A DNA stretch of 64,000 bases. Source: Myxococcales bacterium. GTDB taxonomy: Bacteria > Myxococcota_A > Polyangia > Polyangiales > Polyangiaceae. The position numbers and the translations under genes were made by a program. The stretch covers positions 46,038 to 110,037 of the forward strand of contig SECP01000028.1 of the NCBI GenBank assembly GCA_004193285.1, written 5' to 3'. The first letter of the stretch is position 1. Every line of letters begins with the position of its first letter. This document shows, piece by piece, positions 1-8,415 of this stretch. The notes beneath the pieces were generated by a model. The model did not search any database. It was not told the DNA's origin and saw only the letters and a program-made list of their open reading frames with translations.

Positions 1-2
1 CG

Positions 3-791
3 CTCTCCCTCGTGACGCTGCTGGGGCTCTCCGCCTGCGGACCCGAGGGCCCCACGTTTCCTCGCGCCAACACGACCCCGGCGTCGTCGCCGATCGTGAA
101 GTGGCCGACCCCGACCGGCGAAAAGCAGGTGGACGCCACCATCCGCGTGCTCACGCATTTCGACGGGAAAATGCAGCGCTTTTACGGGGTGGACGACCTG
201 GGCACGAGCAGCCAGGACGAGAACCAAGACCCCATGTTCCGCCTCTCGGACAACGCAGTCCTAGAGAACGTGATCATCGGGGACCCGGCCGCGGACGGCA
301 TTCACTGCTACGGCTCCTGCACCCTCAAAAACGTCTGGTGGGAGCGGGTAGGTGAGGACGCCGCCACGTTCCGAGGCCAAATGCCGGACGACGTGATGCT
401 CATCGACCGCGGGGGTGCGAGCGGCGCGAAGGACAAAGTCTTTCAGAACAACGGCGTCGGCACGATGATCGTGAAAGACTTTTACGTCGAGAACTTCGGC
501 AAGCTGTACCGCTCGTGCGGCAACTGCAGCCGCCAGTCCGCGCGCACCATCGTGCTCGAGAACGTCACCGCGCTCGTCGGAAAAAAGAGCTCGTGCCTCG
601 TCGGCCTGAACGAAAACTACGGCGACCGCGCGATCTTCAAGGGCTTGAACCGCGTCTTCGTGGACGCGAAGCCGAGCTTCCCGGTGTGCCAGCGCTTTCT
701 CGGCAACGCGCGCGGCCTGGAGCCGAGCAAGACCACCACCGGGCCGGACCGCAATTGCGTCTACGACGGCGGCAGCGTCGTCGTCGAATGA
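3..791 (+). CDS. Pectate lyase, polysaccharide lyase family 3, lipoprotein (5' end probably outside window)
   Basis: Secreted Ca-dependent pectate lyase that cleaves polygalacturonate by beta-elimination. The product matches the family 3 (class III) pattern: an ADGIHCYGSCTLKNVWWE block, then GEDAATFRG, a GASGAKDKVFQNNG block, FGKLYRSCGNCSRQ and NENYGDRA, on a small (about 200 residue) right-handed beta-helix with paired cysteines. The N-terminus is a lipoprotein signal ending in a LSAC lipobox, followed by a short Thr/Pro linker. A GTG at 12 could start it, but the frame stays open to the left edge and the signal's positive end is missing, so the true start is probably upstream. The tagaturonate-epimerase-like gene further right fits a pectin theme. 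Family assignment is firm; the N-terminus is not. Confidence 0.92.
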   Translation, partial: LSLVTLLGLSACGPEGPTFPRANTTPASSPIVKWPTPTGEKQVDATIRVLTHFDGKMQRFYGVDDLGTSSQDENQDPMFRLSDNAVLENVIIGDPAADGIHCYGSCTLKNVWWERVGEDAATFRGQMPDDVMLIDRGGASGAKDKVFQNNGVGTMIVKDFYVENFGKLYRSCGNCSRQSARTIVLENVTALVGKKSSCLVGLNENYGDRAIFKGLNRVFVDAKPSFPVCQRFLGNARGLEPSKTTTGPDRNCVYDGGSVVVE

Positions 792-799
792 GCCCGCGG

Positions 800-2944
800 C
801 TATAAGCCGAGCGCTTGCACGCGAGCTTGCTCGATCGCTTGCACGAGCTCGTTCAAGCTGTACGGCTTGGGCAGGAAGACCTGGTAAGCGCGCGCGTCGA
901 GCCGGTCCGCCGCCGCGTGCGCTTGGTAGCCGGAAGAGAGCACGATCGCGACGCGCGAGCCTGCTTCGCGAACGCGCCGCACGACCTCGGCGCCGTCGAT
1001 GTCCGGCATGGTCATGTCCACGACGAGCACATCGGCGGGGCAGGCGGCGTGACGCGCGACCCCGCTCAGGCCGTCCTCCGCTTCGTCTACCACGTAGCCT
1101 TTTCGCTCGAGGGAGCGGCGCAGCTGCGAGCGCACCAGCTCTTCGTCGTCCACGACCAGCACCCGGCAAGGCTCGTTGCTGAGCGCGGGCGGATCGGTCT
1201 TGAGCGCGTCCTCGCGCCGTGTGGTCGCAGGCAGCACGACCGAGAATCGGCTGCCGACTCCCCGCCAGCTCTCGAGCAGGAGCGCGCCGCCGTGGCTCGT
1301 CACGATTCCGAGGCACGCCGCGAGGCCGAGGCCGTGACCGTGCTCTTTGGTCGTGAAGAACGGCTCGAATACCCGCTGCCGCGTCGCTTCATCCATACCG
1401 ACGCCGTCGTCCTCCACCTCGATCAGCACCCAATCCCCCGCGCGGCCGGTCACACGCGCACCGAGGGCGTCCTCCCAGCGCGCGTCCAGCTCGCCGATCA
1501 GGCTGGTGCGCACGTCGATCTTGCCAGGCTTACCCTCGAGCGCGTCCGAAGCGTTGGTCAGCAGGTTCATCATGACCTGCGTCAAGGGCGCGCGATCGCC
1601 GATCACGACGCTGTTGGGTGCGATCACGAAGCGCATCGCCGCCTTCTTGGAGAGCGTCGCGTCGAGCAAGGTGCGGAGCTCGCGGAACAGGTCGTTCAAG
1701 TCCACGGGGTCGCGCCGACTCAGATCTTGGCGGCCCGCGTAGGCCAGCATTTGCCGAGTCAGCATCGCCGCGCGCTCGCCCGCGCTCATGATGGCCTGAG
1801 CCGCTTGGCGATCGAACGGCGTCTCCAGCGTGCTGAGCAGCAGGCTCGCGTTGCCGATCACGCCCACGAGCAGGTTGTTGAAGTCGTGCGCGATTCCGCC
1901 GGCCAAAACCCCCAGGCTATCGAGCTTTTGGCTGCGCTGTAGCTGCAGCTCGAGCTTGCGTCGCTCTGCCTGCTGGCGGTTGCGGTCGCGCAGGTCGCGG
2001 AAGCCGGCGACCCGCGCTGGCTCGCCGTGAAACGTGGACCGCACGCCCACTACCTCGGTCGGAATCTCTTCGCCGCTCTTGCTGAGCAGGACCGTTTCGT
2101 AGGCGCCGTGGCGGTTGTCTGCGATGGCTTCGCTCGAGACGACCCTCGCGGAAGGCGCGACGAATTCGAGCGAGTGTCGCCCGACCATCTCCTCGGCGGT
2201 GAAACCGAGCAGCTCCTGAAAGCGGCCGCCTACCTGCACCAAGATGCCCTTCTGCGAGACGCACATGAAGTCGAAGGCGCCGAGGGCCAAGTCCTGGGTG
2301 TGCTGCTCGCTTTCGCGCAGCAAAGAGAGGGTGCGTTCGCGCTCCGTCACGTCCCGCACCGCCGCGATGCGCACGGGGCGATCACCGAGCCGGCCTTGTT
2401 TGGACTGCAGCTCGGCGCGGAAGCGAGTGCCGTCTGCGCGCCGCGCGGTGATCGTGTAGGTGCCTTCGTGGCCGAGCGCCACCCGCCGCTTGGTCGCCTC
2501 CAAGTCCTCTGGCGCCACCGTGCGGTGGATCGTGTCCGGGCCGAGCAGCTCCTCGGGCCGGCAGCCGACCATCTCCGCCAAGCGCTCGTTCACGTCGATG
2601 ACGACGCCGCCTACGTGCACCAAAATTCCCTCGAACGAGGCTTCGGAAAGCAGCTGCAAGCGCTCGCGCGTGCTCCTGTGTTCCTCTTGCTCTACCGCTC
2701 GCTTCAGCGCCAGTCGGAGCAGTGGGGTGAGCGCCACGCAAAGCTCGCGCGAGCCCCCGGCTAGCGACAGAACCTGCCTGCCCGCGCTAACGCTCAGCGA
2801 AGCCCCCGCCGCCCCGGCTTGAATGCGACGCACCCCCAGCTCGGCGAGCCGCGCCAGCGCTTGCTCCAAACAAGCGCGGGCGTCGTCACCGGAGAGCAGC
2901 TCCGTGAGCTCGGCCGAGAGGGTGGAAGGGGAGGGCAGCGACAT
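800..2944 (-). CDS. Hybrid sensor histidine kinase/response regulator with two PAS domains
   Basis: 714 residues, no membrane segment seen, so probably a cytosolic sensor. Domains in order: N-terminal region of unknown type (1-90), PAS 1 (about 95-205), PAS 2 (about 215-325), HisKA with phospho-acceptor His353 in the GGIAHDFNN H-box, HATPase with N-box NLLTNASDAL (about 460-469) and G-boxes DDGVGMDEA and GHGLGLA, then a C-terminal receiver with the DD pair at 599-600 and acceptor Asp643 in VVDMTMPDIDG. All catalytic residues are present. The H-box type is that of hybrid kinases of the NtrB-like HisKA class. No partner regulator lies beside it, so it is an orphan. It is convergent with the pectate lyase, with 8 bases between stops. 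Confidence 0.95.
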   Translation of the reverse strand: MSLPSPSTLSAELTELLSGDDARACLEQALARLAELGVRRIQAGAAGASLSVSAGRQVLSLAGGSRELCVALTPLLRLALKRAVEQEEHRSTRERLQLLSEASFEGILVHVGGVVIDVNERLAEMVGCRPEELLGPDTIHRTVAPEDLEATKRRVALGHEGTYTITARRADGTRFRAELQSKQGRLGDRPVRIAAVRDVTERERTLSLLRESEQHTQDLALGAFDFMCVSQKGILVQVGGRFQELLGFTAEEMVGRHSLEFVAPSARVVSSEAIADNRHGAYETVLLSKSGEEIPTEVVGVRSTFHGEPARVAGFRDLRDRNRQQAERRKLELQLQRSQKLDSLGVLAGGIAHDFNNLLVGVIGNASLLLSTLETPFDRQAAQAIMSAGERAAMLTRQMLAYAGRQDLSRRDPVDLNDLFRELRTLLDATLSKKAAMRFVIAPNSVVIGDRAPLTQVMMNLLTNASDALEGKPGKIDVRTSLIGELDARWEDALGARVTGRAGDWVLIEVEDDGVGMDEATRQRVFEPFFTTKEHGHGLGLAACLGIVTSHGGALLLESWRGVGSRFSVVLPATTRREDALKTDPPALSNEPCRVLVVDDEELVRSQLRRSLERKGYVVDEAEDGLSGVARHAACPADVLVVDMTMPDIDGAEVVRRVREAGSRVAIVLSSGYQAHAAADRLDARAYQVFLPKPYSLNELVQAIEQARVQALGL

Positions 2945-3037
2945 GGCGAGGAGTCCGCCGACCCCGGCGCACCAGCATAGCTGCGCCGACCAGCCGCCGG
3001 AAGCCCAGCCACGTTTCGCGCGTTTTTGCCGCGCCGC

Positions 3038-4897
3038 TCAGGCGGGAGCGATGTCCGCCAGCAGCGCGGCGTAGCTCGAAATCCCGGACAGCCTCTCGCG
3101 CGCAGTGTGACACGTGAGGGCGGTAGCCTGGCCCGTCGTCTCCGCCAAAAAGCACAAGTAAAGCGCCACGTTCTTGGCGTACAGCAGCTGCGCCTCGTCG
3201 CTCAACGCGTAGAACCGAGCGCGCTGCGCGTAGCCGGCCGGGGTGTGATCACCGAGCGATGCCTTGTCCGCTCGCCCGCCAGCAGCGAGGACGAACAGGA
3301 AATTGTATTCGAACCAGAACATGTGATCGGGGCTCGGGGAAAGCGCGGAGAGCGCCTCCCGGCACGCGCGTTCGCTTTCGAACACGTCTTCTGAACGCCC
3401 TTCGCTGCGGAGCGCGTGCAAGACGAACGAGCGCGCCATGCTGCGCTCTTGCTCGTCGGCCGCGAACGCGCTCGCCGCCGCGAGCTCCCGAGTGAAGCGG
3501 TGCCAGTCCTGCCACAGCGCGCGGTCCGCTTCGTTCGAAGAAGCGGCGAGCGCGCGGCCCATCTCGTACGTGTAGCGGCCGCTCGTCTTGATTTCGAGCT
3601 TGCTGCCCGTGACTCGCCCGCACAGCCGGTAGTTTTCTTCGGACTTGCCGGAGCCGCTATGAAAGCCGATGGAGCAGCCGAAAGCCTGGCAAATGCGCCA
3701 AGCACCTTGCACTCGCCGCTCCAGCTCTGCGCTGTCGTCGAAGGGAAAGTTTTTTTGAAAGCCGAAAGCGGGCGCCACGTAGTGAATACGTAGGTCCAGC
3801 GCCTCGCAGAGCGCCAGCATCGTCGCTAGAGTCTCGGGTGAGGTGAGGCCGGGTAGCTCGTCGATGGAGAGCTCACGGAAGTACGCCTGCCCGCTGGGCG
3901 TGCTGAACGCGCGCCGCCTGGCTTCCGCGTAGAGCCGATCGCGCCGCTGCAGCTTCTGCACTGCCGGCCACACCGCGCACAGCAGCTCCGCCAGCGCGCG
4001 CTCGTCCAAGTACAACCCGAGCCCGCTCGCGCGTGCGCGCACGTGGTCCAAAATCTTGCTCGGCACCTGCGCCGCGCACCAGCCGAGCGGGTCGCTCTGC
4101 TTCGGGGTGATGCTCAGCTCTGGCGAAAGGTCGAACGTGATGTAGCTCGAGAGCAGGCAACCCGCGACGAGCTCGGCCTCGCGCGCGTCGTACTTGCCGC
4201 CCACGGGCTGGTGATCGGCGTTGAAGCCCCAGGCGATACGTCGCTGGTGAAAGCCCGTTTTTAGCTTGGAAAGCACGGCGCCGTGGCTCATGCCTTCCAC
4301 GCTCTGGCCCTGGTGCCCTTCTGGAACCTCCGCCCCGATGAACGGAAACGGCACGCCTTGTAGGCGGCCCTCGAGCATGGCGTTCACGTCGTACACGAGC
4401 TCGCGAGGGATGCTGTTCTGGTTGGCGGTCATGCTCAGGCCGAGCGCGGACATCGCCCACTCGACTGCTGGCCAATGCAAGGTCGTGAAGCGCGCGCCGA
4501 CGCCCAAGCTCTGCACCTGCAACGTGCCGCTGGCGCTAGGGAAGATGGTGCTGCTCGGATCGTGCTCCTGCACCAGGTTCTTGAGCGTCAGCAGGTTTTG
4601 CCACGTCGCCGGAAAGGCGTAAGTGTCGTTGGCGAGCGCCACGCCGTCTTCCAGCACGCTCTCGGCGCCTTCGCGGCTGCTCTTCAAGACCCACGCGCAG
4701 TCGCCGTCTTCGTCCTCGGCCAGGGTGAACGTGCCGAGCGCGACGGTGAAGCGGCTTTTTTCGAAGTGAGTGACCCGCGCGCTGCGCGCCAATCGGTCGT
4801 AAAGGCGCGCAAAATCCAGGCAAAAATCGGGCGAGATACAGGGATTTTGGCGGAGTGAGATACGCGCTTCGGTCAAGAAGCGATTGATGGCGCTCAT
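3038..4897 (-). CDS. Tagaturonate epimerase (UxaE)-like protein
   Basis: 619 residues. The C-terminal half carries a motif seen in UxaE tagaturonate epimerases: FHSGSGKSEENY (around residue 413) followed by a TGSKLEIKTSGRYTYE stretch; UxaE has HSGSDKF and VKTAGTSYLE at this place. Upstream, WGFNADHQP resembles the GFGADADH metal site. UxaE interconverts D-tagaturonate and D-fructuronate in galacturonate breakdown. The protein is longer than the usual roughly 480 residues and has its own N-terminal region, so the exact substrate is uncertain. The start was set at ATG 4897 because GAAAGAAAG lies just upstream; an in-frame extension to 5023 is possible. Nearby pectate lyase supports a pectin/uronate role. 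Confidence 0.6.
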   Translation of the reverse strand: MSAINRFLTEARISLRQNPCISPDFCLDFARLYDRLARSARVTHFEKSRFTVALGTFTLAEDEDGDCAWVLKSSREGAESVLEDGVALANDTYAFPATWQNLLTLKNLVQEHDPSSTIFPSASGTLQVQSLGVGARFTTLHWPAVEWAMSALGLSMTANQNSIPRELVYDVNAMLEGRLQGVPFPFIGAEVPEGHQGQSVEGMSHGAVLSKLKTGFHQRRIAWGFNADHQPVGGKYDAREAELVAGCLLSSYITFDLSPELSITPKQSDPLGWCAAQVPSKILDHVRARASGLGLYLDERALAELLCAVWPAVQKLQRRDRLYAEARRRAFSTPSGQAYFRELSIDELPGLTSPETLATMLALCEALDLRIHYVAPAFGFQKNFPFDDSAELERRVQGAWRICQAFGCSIGFHSGSGKSEENYRLCGRVTGSKLEIKTSGRYTYEMGRALAASSNEADRALWQDWHRFTRELAAASAFAADEQERSMARSFVLHALRSEGRSEDVFESERACREALSALSPSPDHMFWFEYNFLFVLAAGGRADKASLGDHTPAGYAQRARFYALSDEAQLLYAKNVALYLCFLAETTGQATALTCHTARERLSGISSYAALLADIAPA

Positions 4898-5048
4898 CGG
4901 CTTTCTTTCGTCGAGGCTGAGGCGTCGCGCGTGATGCCGGCCGAACAGCCCGGGGCGAGCACGGCTAGGCGCAGTGCGTTGGAGGGAATCTGTGTCGAGC
5001 TGTGTTCGAGGGCGCGCACTCATTGCCCCTTTCGGTGTTTAATGCTCG

Positions 5049-6086
5049 GTGCCCGTGAAACGATCACAGCGTCATCGAGCTGCTGTCGCCCTGGCGGTCG
5101 CCGGCGCGCTGTTCGCGGTGCCCACCAGGGCGCAAGCCCCCTCCGGGGAGCCGACGCATTTCGAGCTGCGCGCGCCCGCGGGGTGCAGCAGTGTGGAAGA
5201 TTTCTCCGCGCGTGTTCGCAAGCGCTCGGCGCGCATCGTGCTCGTTCCCGGCCCTGCGAGACGGTCCCTGGTGGTGGAAATTCAGGAGCAATTGCCGGGG
5301 GTGCTGCGCGGCTCCGTGCGCGTCGTCGAGCCCGGGGGTGGGGCGCGCTCCCGTCAGCTGAGGGCATCCACCTGTGCGGAGGCGGTAGACGCGCTGTCCC
5401 TCATCGCCACCGTCACTCTCGATCCGGACGCACTGTTGGCGGAGCCTGAGGGCGAGCCCGAGCCCGAGCCCGAGCTCACGGCAAAGCCGCCACCTCGCCC
5501 GGCGGAGCTTCAGCACCGGCCGCGCGGCGTGCAGCCGCAGCCTCCGCCCCCCCGTGAGTCCGTTGCCGCGTATCGCTTCAGCGTGGGTCTCGGCGCCGCC
5601 CTCCTCTTCAATCAAGCGCCGGAGCTGGCGCCGGGAGCCTCTGCCGCGCTCGCGCTGGAGCTTTGGCCCGGCGCCGTGCTCGCGCCCTTCGTGCGGCTTT
5701 CGCTCGTGCATGCACAGCGCCGAGGCATCGCCGAGCCAGGCGGCTCCGCCAGCTTTGCCTTCACCCTGCCGACACTGGACGTTTGCCCCGTGCGGCTCGG
5801 GCCTCGGGAGCTGGGCATCCGCCCGTGCGCCTACGGCAGTGTTGGCATGCTGGAGGCGTGGGGCTCCGCCTCGGGGGCCGGTGAGTCACGCGCTCGCCTT
5901 TCCGGTTCCGGTGGCGGCTCACTTTGGGTCGGCTTGCGGGTGAGCGAAGCCTTCGAAATCGTTGCGGATGGGCGCGTGGGAGCGCTCTTCCCGCGCGATC
6001 GCTTCGGCTTCGACAATCGGGGTTTTTTCACGACACCCAGACTGGGATTTTCTGCCGGCTTGGGACTAGCCGGCGGATTTCCGTGA
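5049..6086 (+). CDS. Exported protein of the duplicated sigma cassette (first copy), probable outer-membrane beta-barrel
   Basis: 345 residues with a signal peptide (cleavage after about PTRAQA). The N-terminal domain begins FELRAPAGCSSVEDF and has a later Cys in STCAEAVDALSLIATV. A Pro/Glu-rich linker (around 135-175) follows, then a C-terminal half of alternating hydrophobic strands rich in Gly and Phe that looks like a small barrel. GTG at 5049 is used; GTG 5055 is equally possible. It sits 30 bases upstream of an ECF sigma gene, and a protein with the same plan, linker and position occurs at 37458-38429. No named family recognised. A sensor or target of the adjacent sigma factor is an inference. 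Confidence 0.75.
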   Translation: MPVKRSQRHRAAVALAVAGALFAVPTRAQAPSGEPTHFELRAPAGCSSVEDFSARVRKRSARIVLVPGPARRSLVVEIQEQLPGVLRGSVRVVEPGGGARSRQLRASTCAEAVDALSLIATVTLDPDALLAEPEGEPEPEPELTAKPPPRPAELQHRPRGVQPQPPPPRESVAAYRFSVGLGAALLFNQAPELAPGASAALALELWPGAVLAPFVRLSLVHAQRRGIAEPGGSASFAFTLPTLDVCPVRLGPRELGIRPCAYGSVGMLEAWGSASGAGESRARLSGSGGGSLWVGLRVSEAFEIVADGRVGALFPRDRFGFDNRGFFTTPRLGFSAGLGLAGGFP

Positions 6087-6116
6087 TCGATGGCGGCCGT
6101 GCTCGCATCATGAGAG

Positions 6117-6701
6117 GTGCGGGTGAACACAATCTCCGATTTGGAGCTCCCCTCCACCGAAGCAGACGTCGCCAGACAGGCCGCGTCGCGCTTGCGGTTG
6201 GAACAGATGTTCAATGACCACCACGACTTCATTTGGCGACTCATTCGGCGGCTGGGGCTCAGCCGCGGAGCCGCCGATGACGCCGCACAACAAGTCTTTC
6301 TGGTCGCAGCCGAGCGGATCCTGGACATCCAAGAAGGACGCGAGCGAGCGTTCTTGTTTGGTACCGCGCTGCGAGTCTCCCGTCGTGTCTCCCGCAACGA
6401 GAAGCGCTGGGTCTTGGAAGACGACATGGACTTTCGCAACAGCGCAGCTCTTCGTCCGGAAGAGCTCGCCGATCAACGCCGCGCCGTCGACCTGATGGGG
6501 CGCATCTTGGCGAACATGGACCACGACCTCAAGACCGTATTCATCCTCGCGGAGCTGGAAGGCATGACGATGCCGCAGGTGTCGTCACTCCTGGAGATTC
6601 CGCTGGGCACCGCGACTTCCCGCCTGCGGCGCGCACGTGAAGCCTTCCGCTCGGCCGTAGCCGCGTTCGAGGCTGCGGTGCCGCAAGGGGCCAAGACATG
6701 A
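6117..6701 (+). CDS. RNA polymerase ECF-type sigma factor (cassette copy 1)
   Basis: 194 residues with sigma region 2 (FIWRLIRRLGLSRGAADDAAQQVFLVAAER) and region 4 (LEGMTMPQVSSLLEIPLGTATSRLRRARE). The region 2 to 4 linker is short, as in ECF factors. It should direct RNA polymerase to a small regulon, probably including its own operon. Start GTG 6117, or GTG 6123 with GAGAGG upstream. The stop overlaps the next gene by 4 bases (ATGA), so it is translationally coupled to the membrane protein that likely controls it. The closest relative in the window is the sigma gene at 38434-39033. Confidence 0.93.
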   Translation: MRVNTISDLELPSTEADVARQAASRLRLEQMFNDHHDFIWRLIRRLGLSRGAADDAAQQVFLVAAERILDIQEGRERAFLFGTALRVSRRVSRNEKRWVLEDDMDFRNSAALRPEELADQRRAVDLMGRILANMDHDLKTVFILAELEGMTMPQVSSLLEIPLGTATSRLRRAREAFRSAVAAFEAAVPQGAKT

Positions 6702-7459
6702 GCAACTTGAAGCTCGTGCCGGACGCGCCCACGCCGCTGGAGAGGATGCTGCTGGAAGCGTCACGCGCGGAGCAGCCTTCCAGCGAGCACAAGGCTCGCT
6801 TGCGGGCAGCGCTCGGTCTTGGCTTGCCGCTCTCCGGTCCGCTCGCGGCGCCGCCGCCCGCGCCCGCTCCGCTCCCCGCGACTCAGCCTGCGGCCGCAGC
6901 GCTGCCAGCGGCGGGTAAATCGCTCACCTTCGCCAAGGTCGCCGCTGCGGTTGGCGCTCTCGTCTTGGTCGGCGCGCTCGTGCTGACTCGTGAGGGCGAA
7001 GCGCCGAGCGCGCCGGTGACCGCGGTCGCGCCGTCTCCGGTCGTGGTCAGTCCCGTCCGGCCTCAGCCTGCGAGCGCGGTTCCCGCGGAAGAGCTGGCCG
7101 TCTCGCCGCTGCCGCCAGTGGAAGAGCGGGCAGCCAGCGCGCCGCGGCCCTCGCGCGGCTCCCCCGCGCCCGGCTCCAGCGCGGATCTCTCCGAGCAAAT
7201 CTTGCTGATTGAAGCAGCGCGCGCCGGCGTCGCCGGGCGGGACGCCAAGGGCGCGCTGACCGCGCTGGATAGCTACGCGGTCAGGTTCCCGCGGGGCGCC
7301 TTCGGTCAAGAAGCGGCCGTGCTCCGCATTCGCGCCCTCGATCAATCGGGGGACTCCGCGCGAGCGACCCAGCTCGCCAAATCCTTCGTGGCGCGCTTCC
7401 CGAACAGTCCTCACGTCGCCCGCTTGAAGCCCATCGCGGAGCGCGCGACTTCGCGATAG
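6698..7459 (+). CDS. Membrane protein with C-terminal helical repeat, probable anti-sigma partner (cassette copy 1)
   Basis: 253 residues. A cytoplasmic N-terminus of about 45 residues (PLERMLLEASRAEQPSSEHKAR), a Pro/Ala linker, one membrane segment (about 75-94), a second Pro/Ser/Ala-rich stretch, and a C-terminal TPR-like domain with a repeated A-G-D-A-A helix pattern and FP turns (AVRFPRGAFGQEA, VARFPNSPHVAR). No zinc-binding HxxxCxxC is present, so this is not a ZAS anti-sigma. Position directly after a sigma gene with a 4-base overlap, and a matching partner at 39030-39683, suggest a sigma-binding regulator with a periplasmic repeat domain; that is inference. Confidence 0.8.
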   Translation: MSNLKLVPDAPTPLERMLLEASRAEQPSSEHKARLRAALGLGLPLSGPLAAPPPAPAPLPATQPAAAALPAAGKSLTFAKVAAAVGALVLVGALVLTREGEAPSAPVTAVAPSPVVVSPVRPQPASAVPAEELAVSPLPPVEERAASAPRPSRGSPAPGSSADLSEQILLIEAARAGVAGRDAKGALTALDSYAVRFPRGAFGQEAAVLRIRALDQSGDSARATQLAKSFVARFPNSPHVARLKPIAERATSR

Positions 7460-7470
7460 ATTGAGCCTTC

Positions 7471-8415
7471 ATGGCTCGGTCGCCGCTGCTCGCGCTCGCG
7501 CTCGCCATGGGGGCGGGCTTGCTCTCCGCTTGCGACGGTGAGTTCGTCAATCTGGGCACCTCCGACGCGCCGTTGGGGGAAGCGGGGCGCCCCGGCGGGC
7601 CGCCACTCATCCGCGTGTGGCAGGTCGCGGAGGCGCCGCTCTTGCCGCAGATGGAGGGCCTGCTCCTCGCCAGCCCCTCGTTGACGGCGAGCGGCGAGCT
7701 GTTCTTTTCCGCGCAGGAGCGCGGCACCTCGGGCGGGGAGCCCAAGCCAACCGGTGTTTGGCACGCGCCTCCGGTAGCCGGTGGCTTCGGCGCGCCGACC
7801 GCGCTGCAGCTTGGCACGATGACGAGCGCGGACGTCGCCAGCCCGGCCGTGTCGCCTTCGGGGCGAGAGCTGTGGTTCGGCATGAACCCCACCGGCCGTG
7901 ACACGGACGTGTTCCGCTGCGAGCTGCTCGATGGGGTGTGCGGCACACCCGTGGAAGTGGAGGAGCTCAACGGCGACTACGACGACGCGCCTCGTCCTCC
8001 CGCGCTCGGTGAGACGATGATGGCGCTGTCCTCCAAGCGCCATGGCCGTCCCACCCTTTACCAAATCTATTTAGTCACGCGGGCGAGCGCGGAAGCAGCG
8101 TGGAGTGCTCCGAGCCAGGCGGGCCTGGAGACCATCAACTCGGCGGAGTTCCAGAGCGCGGACGGCTTCTTGGCAGAAGAAGGCCTCGCGCTGTACTTCT
8201 CCTCGACTCGCGCGGGCACGTCGGATCTCTACGTCGCTCGTCGTTCGTCGCTCGCCACCTCGTTCGGCGCGCCGCAGGCCCTGGCCGACCTGAACAGCAG
8301 CGCGGAAGAGCGCATGCCCTGGCTCAGCCCGGACGGGCAGAAGCTGTACTTCGTCTCGGACCGGGCCAGCGGGCGGTACGCGCAGTACTCGCTCTACGTG
8401 GCGCAGAAGCTCTGA
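7471..8415 (+). CDS. Lipoprotein with WD40-like (PD40/TolB-type) beta-propeller repeats
   Basis: 314 residues. Lipoprotein signal ending in LLSAC. The mature part has repeated PD40 blades of the SPDGQKLYFVSDR type: SPSGRELWFGMNPTGRDTDVF, a middle blade with LALYFSSTRAGTSDLYVA, and LSPDGQKLYFVSDRASG near the end. Such propellers bind proteins or sugars at the outer membrane or cell surface; there is no catalytic motif. It follows the sigma cassette by 11 bases and may be co-transcribed with it. It is convergent with the next gene with no gap. Confidence 0.85.
   Translation: MARSPLLALALAMGAGLLSACDGEFVNLGTSDAPLGEAGRPGGPPLIRVWQVAEAPLLPQMEGLLLASPSLTASGELFFSAQERGTSGGEPKPTGVWHAPPVAGGFGAPTALQLGTMTSADVASPAVSPSGRELWFGMNPTGRDTDVFRCELLDGVCGTPVEVEELNGDYDDAPRPPALGETMMALSSKRHGRPTLYQIYLVTRASAEAAWSAPSQAGLETINSAEFQSADGFLAEEGLALYFSSTRAGTSDLYVARRSSLATSFGAPQALADLNSSAEERMPWLSPDGQKLYFVSDRASGRYAQYSLYVAQKL

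Noticed and set aside
261..1316. 351-codon minus-strand frame
   Set aside because: Spans the end of the pectate lyase and runs within the histidine kinase in the wrong frame; high-GC shadow.
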